Assembly (NCBI RefSeq): GCF_001428105.1 | Contig: NZ_LMSJ01000001.1 | Location: 422,201-486,200, forward strand | Origin: Paenibacillus sp. Soil766 | GTDB taxonomy: Bacteria > Bacillota > Bacilli > Paenibacillales > NBRC-103111 | Direction of reading: 5' to 3' | Length of the DNA: 64,000 nt | Shown: positions 9,842-17,549 of the stretch, in pieces | Position numbering within the stretch: position 1 is the stretch's first letter | How the letters are laid out: the number at the start of each line of letters is the position of its first letter | Position numbers and translations under genes: made by a program | The notes under the pieces: generated by a model | The model's input: the letters and a program-made list of their open reading frames with translations, nothing else | Databases searched by the model: none | Told to the model about the DNA's origin: nothing

Positions 9842-10277
9842 GCTCCTTCGCAATCTCCCGCTGTGTCCGCTCTTCGCCACCTAGTTCCAACCCGAACCTT
9901 CCGACTACGACCTCTTTCTCACGGTCGTCCAATATCTCCAGATTGCGATATATCTTACTCTTCGCATCCACGACATCGTCTGCCTCGCTGCCGAGGATGT
10001 CAATCAGCGTAATCTCGTTCCCCTCTTTATCCGTTCCGATTGGGTCATGCAGAGATACATCTTTCCGTGTTTTCTTCAATGAGCGCAGATGCATCAAGAT
10101 CTCATTCTCGATACAACGTGCAGCAAAAGTCGCCAGCTTTGTCCCTTTGTTTGGGGAGAAAGATTCGATAGCTTTGATCAATCCAATCGTCCCAATCGAG
10201 ATCAAATCCTCCAAATCTTCCCCCGTATTGTCGAATTTTTTAAGGTTGTGAACACGAAGCAACGTAAATTTCCGCAC
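9842..10277 (-). pseudogene. sigK: sigK fragment, copy B (regions 2 to 4, fused to ATPase remnant)
   Basis: Matches SigK from region 2.1 through [31 protein letters not shown] and TQREIAKE, where it runs into the ABC-ATPase remnant. The N-terminus is aberrant ([10 protein letters not shown] instead of the usual LRLVAHIVKKF), a stretch between DVVD and [10 protein letters not shown] is shortened, and the DNA-binding helix-turn-helix of region 4 is lost. The frame opens with a GTG lacking a ribosome-binding site. Copy A at 39-272 carries the same aberrant N-terminus with the same amino acids, so the fused state predates the duplication. It is not a functional sigma factor. Confidence 0.8.
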
Positions 10278-10301
10278 TAATCACATCAATTATAAAAAAA
10301 A

Positions 10302-10332
10302 TCGCCCCTCAGTGAAGTTACACTAGGAGCGA
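10302..10332 (-). terminator. Rho-independent terminator of the sugar catabolic operon
   Basis: An imperfect stem (TCGCcCCT / AGGaGCGA with an inner AGTG/CACT pairing) is followed on the minus strand by a run of Ts. It lies 30 nt beyond the stop of the Gfo/Idh gene. Confidence 0.75.
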
Positions 10333-10362
10333 ATCTTAATTCACCACTAAAACGATCAACAA

Positions 10363-11466
10363 TTATTCAAATTCGATCGTTTTACCTGTTCTAGCCGATT
10401 CATAGATAGCTTCCAAAATCTGGGTAACAACAAAAGCTTGCTCAGGTTTGACAAGAGGCTCTGTGTCATTGAGAATGCTTTCCAGCCATTGTCTAGCCTC
10501 TTTCACGCCTGGATCTTCGGCACCTGCGTCAAAATAAGCGATGCCTCCGCCTGTCGTAGCCTTGGTTTCGACTAGCTTTCCATACTTTGCGCTGTTGAAA
10601 ACCAATTCACCTTTACCGATAGCAGGACTGCCTTTCATTTCCGCTCCACCCTCTGTTCCGCACAGGGTCGTCATGGCTTCTCTTGTATCCGTTATATTCA
10701 GCGCCCAAGCACATTCCAGGAATATCGTTGCACCATTTTCCATCTTAATAAATCCGAAGGCAGAATCTTCTACTTCATAGGCTTTAGGATCCCATGGACC
10801 GAACATGTTGCCTTCAAACTTATCAGCTAATTTATGGAATACAGATCCTGTCACTGATTTCGGCTTGTAGTTGTCCATGAACCAAAGAGATAAATCTAGC
10901 GCATGCGTGCCAATGTCGATCAACGGTCCGCCTCCTTGCTGCTCTTTGTCTGTAAATACACCCCAGGTTGGAACTCCGCGTCTACGAAGGGCATGGGCTT
11001 TGGCAAGATAAATATCGCCGAACTCACCTTGGCGGCATGCTGTGTACAATACCTGTGAATCGTCTCTGAACCTATTTTGGTAACCGATAGTCAATTTTCT
11101 TCCTGTCTTCTTGCTTGCCTCTAACATCTTTTTAGCTTCAACAGAATTGATGGCCATAGGCTTCTCACACATGACATGCTTACCTGCCTCCAGCGCAGCC
11201 ACCGTTATGAAGGAATGCTGAAGATTGGGGGTCAACACATGAATAACGTCAATAGACTCATCTTGCAATAATTCCCAATAGTCAACATAAACTCTCGCCT
11301 GCTCCGTTCCAAATTCCTTTGCTGCTTTCACAGCCCGCTCTTCCACGATGTCACAGAAAGCTACCATTTCGCCCAGATGGGTAAGCTTCGCTAATGAAGG
11401 CAGATGCTTCTGGTTGGCAATACCGCCGCAGCCTATAATTCCGATTTTCAATTTAGCTGTTGACAT
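10363..11466 (-). CDS. Gfo/Idh/MocA-family NAD(P)-dependent sugar dehydrogenase
   Basis: 367 residues. An N-terminal Rossmann fold with GCGGIAN at 11-17, the family's CEKPMA motif carrying the catalytic lysine at about residue 100, and the C-terminal GGGPLIDIGTHALDLSLW segment with the substrate-facing D and H. Such enzymes oxidise sugars or inositols, or reduce keto-sugars, in the cytoplasm. It follows a TIM-barrel sugar isomerase by 44 nt and ends the operon before a strong terminator. Together the two enzymes resemble inositol or keto-sugar interconversion pairs; the actual substrate cannot be told. Confidence 0.9.
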   Translation of the reverse strand: MSTAKLKIGIIGCGGIANQKHLPSLAKLTHLGEMVAFCDIVEERAVKAAKEFGTEQARVYVDYWELLQDESIDVIHVLTPNLQHSFITVAALEAGKHVMCEKPMAINSVEAKKMLEASKKTGRKLTIGYQNRFRDDSQVLYTACRQGEFGDIYLAKAHALRRRGVPTWGVFTDKEQQGGGPLIDIGTHALDLSLWFMDNYKPKSVTGSVFHKLADKFEGNMFGPWDPKAYEVEDSAFGFIKMENGATIFLECAWALNITDTREAMTTLCGTEGGAEMKGSPAIGKGELVFNSAKYGKLVETKATTGGGIAYFDAGAEDPGVKEARQWLESILNDTEPLVKPEQAFVVTQILEAIYESARTGKTIEFE

Positions 11467-11510
11467 GATCGAACCACACTCCTTAAAAGCTAATTTGTCA
11501 TTTGGTGGCT

Positions 11511-12368
11511 CTAAACAACCTTTTGCAAAATTTTTAAATCATTCGCTATACTTCTAAATTTATCATCGCTAATACCTTCATTTTCTATAAAGGTGTACTT
11601 GATGGTACCCATTTCTTTTAATTTATCGTAGGTGCCTTTAAAATCGATTACACCGGTTCCAAGATCCACAAAGTCACCTGCTTGTATGTATCCCTTTCCG
11701 CGATATAGCTGCATCATATCCAAATCTTCATCACCTGGCTGAAGCGCGTCAAATACGTTTAAATGAAGGACCTCTTTATTTAAATCTTTCTGATGGACGA
11801 AATCGCATCGGCTGCCTAAATTCTCAAGAACAGCCATAGGATCAAGACCCGCACGCATAACCCAGACCAGATCCAACTCAAATTTGACATATGCTGGGTC
11901 CGTATTCTCAACTAATATGTCGTATAAGGTCGTGTCCCCCCATCTTTTGAATTCATGGAAGTGATTATGAAAGTAAAATTGCAAACCGCTTTCCTTGCAT
12001 TTTTTCCCGATTGCATTCAACTGTTCTGCGGTTTTCATTGTATCTTCACGATTTTTGATCCAAGCAGATGGTAATACAATCGCTTTACATCCAAGTTCAG
12101 CATTTTCTTGAATCAACTGATTCCAATTCTCCGCATCTTGATCCAGTCTTTCATGGGCTGATATGGGATTAATACCCAATTCTTCCAGTTTTCTTTTTAT
12201 GGATTGAAGAGGAAATGAATCACTGTATCGGACGCCTGTCATAAAATTGGTGGTGATTAACTCCACATTGGTATAGCCTGCTGAAGCTACCTTTTCAAGG
12301 GTGCCGAAATAGTCGTTGTTTAGTGCTTGGAATACTGAAAATAAATTAACGCCAATTGAAATGCTCAT
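11511..12368 (-). CDS. Sugar phosphate isomerase/epimerase, IolE/IolI-like TIM barrel
   Basis: 285 residues of the AP-endonuclease-2/xylose isomerase-like family. Visible signature parts are an N-terminal GVNLFSVFQAL, FYFHNHFHEFKRW (metal-binding His), FELDLVW (metal-binding Glu/Asp), DFVHQKDL and the C-terminal FIENEG. Members isomerise or epimerise keto-sugars or inositol derivatives using a divalent metal. Its ATG overlaps the stop of the MFS gene by 4 nt (ATGA), so the two are translationally coupled. The pairing with a Gfo/Idh enzyme is typical of inositol-like or rare-sugar catabolism. Confidence 0.88.
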   Translation of the reverse strand: MSISIGVNLFSVFQALNNDYFGTLEKVASAGYTNVELITTNFMTGVRYSDSFPLQSIKRKLEELGINPISAHERLDQDAENWNQLIQENAELGCKAIVLPSAWIKNREDTMKTAEQLNAIGKKCKESGLQFYFHNHFHEFKRWGDTTLYDILVENTDPAYVKFELDLVWVMRAGLDPMAVLENLGSRCDFVHQKDLNKEVLHLNVFDALQPGDEDLDMMQLYRGKGYIQAGDFVDLGTGVIDFKGTYDKLKEMGTIKYTFIENEGISDDKFRSIANDLKILQKVV

Positions 12369-13870
12369 TTTAACTGCTCCTTTTGTGTTAAATTTTGGAC
12401 GTGCCGAAGCTTATAGTTCGCCAACTTTTTATTCCTAGGTTTGCCTCTAAACAACGTCCATACGAGAGGAAGACCGACTAACACGATCATCGTCGCCACA
12501 ATGTACACGTCATTGGAGCTCATCGTGAAGGCTTCCGCCTTCAGCAACTTTCGCTGGGCTTCCGCAGCTCCTTCTAAACCAAGTGCCAGGTTGTGTACGG
12601 TCAACCGTGATGCGATAAGTGAAGTAAACAACGCGATGGAAAAGGAACCGAAAACTTGGCGGATCCAGTTATTCACCGATGAGGCGTGACCGGACAGCTC
12701 ACGCGGGATGGCCTCCATACCGACATTAGTAAGCGGCATGATCGTTAACGAAAGCCCAATATAGCGGATAGTGAGCCACATAACGATGTACCCGTGCGAA
12801 ACGTTCACATCCAGACGTCCTATTGCTAGCGTTCCAATCGCGATCAAGAGAAGCCCGGAAACGATCAGCCACTGCGGAGCAACCTTCATATACAGCTTGC
12901 CGACGAGCGGCATCACTCCTGCCATCGCAAGTGTTGCTGGAAGCAAGATCAAACCAGCCTCCAGTGCGGATGCCCCCTGAATGTTCTGCAGGAACACCGG
13001 TATCAAGTAGGCACCAGAATACATGTTGAGCGTAATAACGGCCAGTATGGCAAGACTAAAGGTATATTTCTTGTTGACAAATACCTTCAAATTCAAGAGC
13101 GGTTCGGGGATCATCAATTCTCTCCGAATAAAGCACCCGAGCATCAGGAAGCCGAAAACGAGCAGCGACAGCGTTCTCCACGAGCTCCATCCCCATGCAT
13201 GCGCTTCACTGAAAGCGATCAGGATTGAACCGCTGCTCAAAATTACGGTAACCAACCCGGGCAAATCGAACGTTTTCGGTGAATTCAGTTTATAATAGGG
13301 AATAAGCCGCCAAGCGACTGCAACTGCCGCAATGCCAAACGGAATGTCCATGAGAAACAGCCATTTCCATTCGAACTTTCCAATTAGCCAGCCAGCCAAC
13401 AGAGGTCCGAACGCGGGCGAAAGCATCGTCGACAAGGTCCACATGCTGAGCGCAAACGCCTGTTTTTCGCGGGGAATCACCTGATAAAGGATCGTCATTG
13501 TAGCTGGCAGGATCATCCCGCCAAATATCCCCTGCACAATTTGAAACGCAATTAACGATTCAATATTCCATGCGAAAGCGCTAAGCCCTGAAATCAGCGT
13601 ATAGCCAATAAGCGCACCGATATAGAGGTACTTGGTGCTGATTTTTTCCCCAAGATAACCAGTGACAGGAGCTACCACTCCAGTTGCCAGTAAGTAGCCC
13701 GTCATCGTCCATTGCATAGTCGTCAAATCGGTATGGAACTGTTCCATCAAAACAGGAAACGCAACGCTAATCGAACTCATTCCTAGTGTCGCAAGAACGG
13801 ATCCGAAAAAAATCGCAATCATTACAGATACAAACGGTATGTTTCTCTCCAGTATTTCTGTATGGGACAT
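12365..13870 (-). CDS. MFS transporter, DHA2 (EmrB/QacA, LmrB-like), 14 membrane segments
   Basis: 501 residues, strongly hydrophobic, with the DHA2 hallmarks: motif A-like GYLGEKISTKYLY after helix 2 and the helix 5 antiporter motif around LSPAFGPLLAG. The family usually exports drugs or amphiphilic compounds by proton antiport. GAGGAG precedes the ATG by 7 nt. Its place, 20 nt after a sugar-binding lipoprotein and overlapping a sugar isomerase, is unusual for a drug exporter. It may remove a toxic aglycone or an end product of the imported glycoside, or move a sugar derivative; this is inferred from position only. Confidence 0.88.
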   Translation of the reverse strand: MSHTEILERNIPFVSVMIAIFFGSVLATLGMSSISVAFPVLMEQFHTDLTTMQWTMTGYLLATGVVAPVTGYLGEKISTKYLYIGALIGYTLISGLSAFAWNIESLIAFQIVQGIFGGMILPATMTILYQVIPREKQAFALSMWTLSTMLSPAFGPLLAGWLIGKFEWKWLFLMDIPFGIAAVAVAWRLIPYYKLNSPKTFDLPGLVTVILSSGSILIAFSEAHAWGWSSWRTLSLLVFGFLMLGCFIRRELMIPEPLLNLKVFVNKKYTFSLAILAVITLNMYSGAYLIPVFLQNIQGASALEAGLILLPATLAMAGVMPLVGKLYMKVAPQWLIVSGLLLIAIGTLAIGRLDVNVSHGYIVMWLTIRYIGLSLTIMPLTNVGMEAIPRELSGHASSVNNWIRQVFGSFSIALFTSLIASRLTVHNLALGLEGAAEAQRKLLKAEAFTMSSNDVYIVATMIVLVGLPLVWTLFRGKPRNKKLANYKLRHVQNLTQKEQLK

Positions 13871-13890
13871 GCAGCTTCTCCTCGCAAAAA

Positions 13891-15429
13891 CTACTTATTG
13901 GTTTTCGCCCATTCATCAAGCTGCTTTTGCTTCTCAGCAATAATTTTGTCCATGCCTGAAGCCTTCAGTTTGTTTATAAATTCCGGCAAGTTTTTATCCG
14001 GATCCAGCGTACCGGTTTCCAAACCTATTTTAAACTGGTCCTTCACGCTTTGAACAGCAGCCACTTCCGTTTTAACCGGATCAACTGTGAAACTGAAGCC
14101 AAGCGCTTTCGATTTTTTGGACGATTTGTTGAATTCAGCCTGATCTTTCCAAAGACTAACAGGATCCGTTTCCCAAATGTAGGAAAGAAATTGATTGCCC
14201 CACTCCCATCCATGATTCGGGCTATAGGTAGCATTCTGCGTATCCACGCCATTCGGGAAGCCGATCAACTCCCCCTTCTTGACGTAGTGCTTTCCTTCAA
14301 TGCCAAAGTCGATCAAGTTAATCAAATCTTTATCAGAGTAGAGCAGGTTAAGGAACATCATTGCTCTCTCTGGATCCTTCGAGTTTTTGGCGATACTGAA
14401 CATGATATTTGCAATCGACGACGTAGAAGTGACAGGTGGGATAATGCGTGCTGCTACCATCGGTGTGCCTGTCAAAATGGCTTCCTTCGTTTCATATCCA
14501 GGCTTCATATGCACTGTAAAGGAAAAAGCTTTACCGGCCTTCACAAGGTCTTCAGGGCGGATTTTGTTTGTAGCGATATCCTTAGGGATATAGCCGTCCA
14601 AATACCATCTTCTGACCATTTTCAATAAATCCGCATATTGCTTCGATTCAAACCAATTGACTACCTTCAGGTTATTATCATGGTCCGGCAGCACACCGTT
14701 ATCATCATTTAAAGGGTCCATAAAGCCAGGTGCAATGGACGCGATAAAGGACGTACCCCCACCTTCCGGAACAATAGCCGCCATATTCGGCTCGTTATCT
14801 TTGACAACCTTGAATACGGCATCCAAATCATCAAAGGTCTTGATTTTGCTCAGATCAATCTTGTATTTATCAACAATATCTTTGCGCATCAGGATGCCGT
14901 AGTCGGATGCCCAGTCGCGTACGCTAGGTATGCCATAAAGTTTACCGCTGGCCATCGTCGCTTTTTGAATCTCCGGTGTGACAACCTTGGCAATATCCTG
15001 TCCATATTTCTTAAGCAGATCCTCTAAGGGAACAAGCTGCCCTTTGGCCGCTTGCGTACCGTAGCCGAGTGCTGTCAAGGTTACAAGCAAGTCCAGATTT
15101 TCATTGCTCGCAAGCATCAGATTGATTTGTTGCTGATACGCAGCAGGGTCAATAGGCACAAATTTGACGGTTGCATTAATCTTCTCTTTAGTCAGTTTGT
15201 TAACGGCATCCTGAATCTCCTGCAGATCTTTAATGTTACCGATTTTATAATAGGCCACTGTTAGTTCATAAGGCTTTAAGTCCGTCTTCGCTTTTGCTGT
15301 TTCCCCTGACGCGGTTGGCGAATTTGTCGACGTAGAGCCTCCGCTACTACCGCCGCAAGCCGTTAATAGCAACGTAATCGCCATTATTCCTGCTAATACT
15401 GATTGGATGCCCTTTATATTCCTTCTCAT
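13891..15429 (-). CDS. Carbohydrate ABC importer substrate-binding lipoprotein (LplA-like)
   Basis: 512 residues with a lipoprotein signal whose lipobox is LLTAC, followed by a Gly/Ser-rich linker. The body matches the long LplA/YtcQ-type binding proteins of Paenibacillus and Bacillus, including the C-terminal helical tail rich in Lys/Glu (a DUF3502-like end). It is anchored outside the membrane and feeds the two permeases encoded 60 nt upstream. The ligand is probably an oligosaccharide. Downstream, 20 nt away, is the MFS transporter. Confidence 0.92.
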   Translation of the reverse strand: MRRNIKGIQSVLAGIMAITLLLTACGGSSGGSTSTNSPTASGETAKAKTDLKPYELTVAYYKIGNIKDLQEIQDAVNKLTKEKINATVKFVPIDPAAYQQQINLMLASNENLDLLVTLTALGYGTQAAKGQLVPLEDLLKKYGQDIAKVVTPEIQKATMASGKLYGIPSVRDWASDYGILMRKDIVDKYKIDLSKIKTFDDLDAVFKVVKDNEPNMAAIVPEGGGTSFIASIAPGFMDPLNDDNGVLPDHDNNLKVVNWFESKQYADLLKMVRRWYLDGYIPKDIATNKIRPEDLVKAGKAFSFTVHMKPGYETKEAILTGTPMVAARIIPPVTSTSSIANIMFSIAKNSKDPERAMMFLNLLYSDKDLINLIDFGIEGKHYVKKGELIGFPNGVDTQNATYSPNHGWEWGNQFLSYIWETDPVSLWKDQAEFNKSSKKSKALGFSFTVDPVKTEVAAVQSVKDQFKIGLETGTLDPDKNLPEFINKLKASGMDKIIAEKQKQLDEWAKTNK

Positions 15430-15488
15430 TTCATAGCCTCCCTAGTTTTATCTAGCATTTATGCTAACCGACTGATGCCGAGTATAGC

Positions 15489-16379
15489 CTAGCCTTTTAC
15501 TGCTCCAATAACGAGACCTTTGACAAAGTATTTTTGAAAAAAAGGATACGCGATCAGCAAAGGAACAGTCCCAATAACTGCCATAGCCATCCGGACCGAT
15601 TCCATCGGAATGTTACTGCTTGCAGCAAGTTCCGTTGTGGTGCTGCTCGCATTGCTTGACAAAAATTGCGCGTTTAATAAAATCCGGTTTAACAAATTTT
15701 GCAAACTGAACAGCTTGCTGTCGGTCACATAGATTAATCCGTTGAACCAATCGTTCCAATAGCCGATCGTTTGCATCAATCCGACTGTAGCTAGAATGGG
15801 AAGAGAGAGCGGAAGCACGATCTGGAAAAAGATTTTAAACTCCCCCGCCCCGTCAATGGATGCTGATTCAATAACCGGGGTTGGGATTGAAGTCATAAAA
15901 AAGGTGCGCATAATCAGCACGTAAAATCCGTTGGATAACAAACCGGGAATGATTAAGGCCAGCAGTGTGTTTTTCATATCGAAAACTTGTGTATATACCA
16001 GGTAGGTGGGGACCAGGCCTCCGTTAAACAGCAGTGTGAAAAACACGATAAACGAGAGTTGCTTGCGAATCAGCATATCCTTTCTAGATAATGGATAGGC
16101 GCATAGGGCAGTGATTGATAACCCCACAAACGTACCAACTAAAGTTACCAGAATGGTAATACCGTAAGCCCGAAATATGTTGGAGGAATCATTCCACAAA
16201 AATTCGTAAGCTGCCAAGCTGAATTTACTCGGTAGGAAGGAATACCCTTCTGACACAATGGTCATTTCATCGGTAAAAGAAGTAATCACGAGCAGAAAAA
16301 ACGGAAGAAGACAGAGACAAACAATGCCAATAAAGAAAACATGAATGATCGCTTGGTACAGTTGGCTTTTTACTTTCAA
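15489..16379 (-). CDS. Carbohydrate ABC permease, YtcP/MalG type
   Basis: 296 residues with six predicted membrane helices. The ATPase-contacting EAA loop is ESASIDGAGEFKIFFQIVLPLSLP, and the end is the family-typical KYFVKGLVIGAVKG. The start is TTG (16377-16379) behind a GGGGGG stretch at 7 nt. It pairs with the LplB-type permease 16 nt upstream. No ATPase gene lies nearby, so a shared MsmX-like ATPase encoded elsewhere is expected. Confidence 0.92.
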   Translation of the reverse strand: MKVKSQLYQAIIHVFFIGIVCLCLLPFFLLVITSFTDEMTIVSEGYSFLPSKFSLAAYEFLWNDSSNIFRAYGITILVTLVGTFVGLSITALCAYPLSRKDMLIRKQLSFIVFFTLLFNGGLVPTYLVYTQVFDMKNTLLALIIPGLLSNGFYVLIMRTFFMTSIPTPVIESASIDGAGEFKIFFQIVLPLSLPILATVGLMQTIGYWNDWFNGLIYVTDSKLFSLQNLLNRILLNAQFLSSNASSTTTELAASSNIPMESVRMAMAVIGTVPLLIAYPFFQKYFVKGLVIGAVKG

Positions 16380-16395
16380 TTGTATTCCCCCCTTA

Positions 16396-17388
16396 TTAAA
16401 ACAAAGCGTTATCGCTGTTTCGCTTGCTCACCACGTAATTCGAGATGAGTACGAGAATGAATCCCACAACGGATTGATATAGGCCCGCCGCCGAAGACAT
16501 GCCGATGTCGCCTAATCTTAGTAAAGCCCGATAAACATACGTATCGATAACGTTTGTTGTCGGGAAAAGCGCGCCCGTATCAAGCGGTACTTGATAGAAC
16601 AATCCGAACTCTGAGTAAAAAATACGGCCAATTTGCAGCAGCGTCATAATCACGATAACCGGAGCAATTAAAGGGATTGTAATGTTTGTGATCTGCTGCC
16701 ATTTACTCGCTCCGTCAATCCTGGCCGCCTCGTAATATTCCGGGTCGATTCCAATAATCGCCGCTAAATAGATAACGCATAAGTATCCAACATGCTTCCA
16801 AATGTTCACTAAGGTCAAAATATAAGGCCAATACTTGGCTTCGCTATACCATGAAATCGGATCCATTCCAAGCATAGGCAGGATCTGCTTATTAATGTAA
16901 CCGGTTTCTCCGCTTAGCATGGCAAGCACCAAATAACCGACAATAACCATGGAAATCAAGTAGGGGATGAGAATGATGCTTTGGTAAAACCGGGCAAATA
17001 ATTTCTTCTTCACTTCATTCAGCAAAATAGCTACGCCGACGGCGATGATCAGATTAATGATAATAAAAGCTGTATTATATAGAATCGTATTTCGGGTAAT
17101 CAGCATGGCGTCAGAGGTTTTGAACAGGTACTCGAAATTTTTAAATCCGACCCAATCGCTGGCCCAAATTCCTTTCGTAAAGTTGACATCCTTGAACGCG
17201 ATAATCAAGCCAAACATCGGTAAATAGTTGTTGATGATCAGATAAATGATTTCGGGTATAACCATCACAAACAGTGGGGCATACCTCCATATTTTTCTCA
17301 TTTTTTTGCTGGTTATTGATTTCGTTGACGTTATCTTAGCAGTTGTCGTGGTCGCTGAAGTTGATCTTGTTGTTGTCGTTGACCCCAT
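16396..17388 (-). CDS. Carbohydrate ABC permease, LplB/UgpA type
   Basis: 330 residues. The EAA loop is EAARIDGASKWQQITNITIP, with the family-typical GLIIAFKDVNFTKGIW and WVGFKNFEYLF segments. It is the first gene of the importer operon; GAGGGGG precedes the ATG by 8 nt and a promoter-like element lies at 17407-17435. Odd feature: the first about 30 residues form a Ser/Thr/Lys-rich low-complexity tail before the usual start of homology at KKMRKIWRYAP. Confidence 0.92.
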   Translation of the reverse strand: MGSTTTTRSTSATTTTAKITSTKSITSKKMRKIWRYAPLFVMVIPEIIYLIINNYLPMFGLIIAFKDVNFTKGIWASDWVGFKNFEYLFKTSDAMLITRNTILYNTAFIIINLIIAVGVAILLNEVKKKLFARFYQSIILIPYLISMVIVGYLVLAMLSGETGYINKQILPMLGMDPISWYSEAKYWPYILTLVNIWKHVGYLCVIYLAAIIGIDPEYYEAARIDGASKWQQITNITIPLIAPVIVIMTLLQIGRIFYSEFGLFYQVPLDTGALFPTTNVIDTYVYRALLRLGDIGMSSAAGLYQSVVGFILVLISNYVVSKRNSDNALF

Positions 17389-17406
17389 ATCGTTTCCCCC
17401 TCATCG

Positions 17407-17435
17407 GTTATACTATCATCATATATAACTGTCAC
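17407..17435 (-). promoter_or_regulatory. Predicted sigma-A promoter of the 10.4-17.4 kb operon
   Basis: On the minus strand, -35 GTGACA (17430-17435), 17-bp spacer, -10 TATAAC (17407-17412), ending 18 bp before the permease start codon. The short leader means the ribosome-binding site lies just after the transcription start. Confidence 0.55.
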
Positions 17436-17499
17436 TTTGCACTCTACCTGTTTCCCGACTTCCTGTTATAGCATTTCCGACTTCTTATTAAACAAAAAA

Positions 17500-17524
17500 G
17501 ATCGCGCCCGAGAAGGGAACGATC
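17500..17524 (-). terminator. Rho-independent terminator after the YesN-like regulator
   Basis: Stem GATCGCGCCC/GGGAACGATC with a 5-nt loop, followed on the minus strand by TTTTTT. It separates the regulator genes from the importer operon. Confidence 0.85.
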
Positions 17525-17549
17525 TCATTGTATTAGGAACCCTAGGTTA

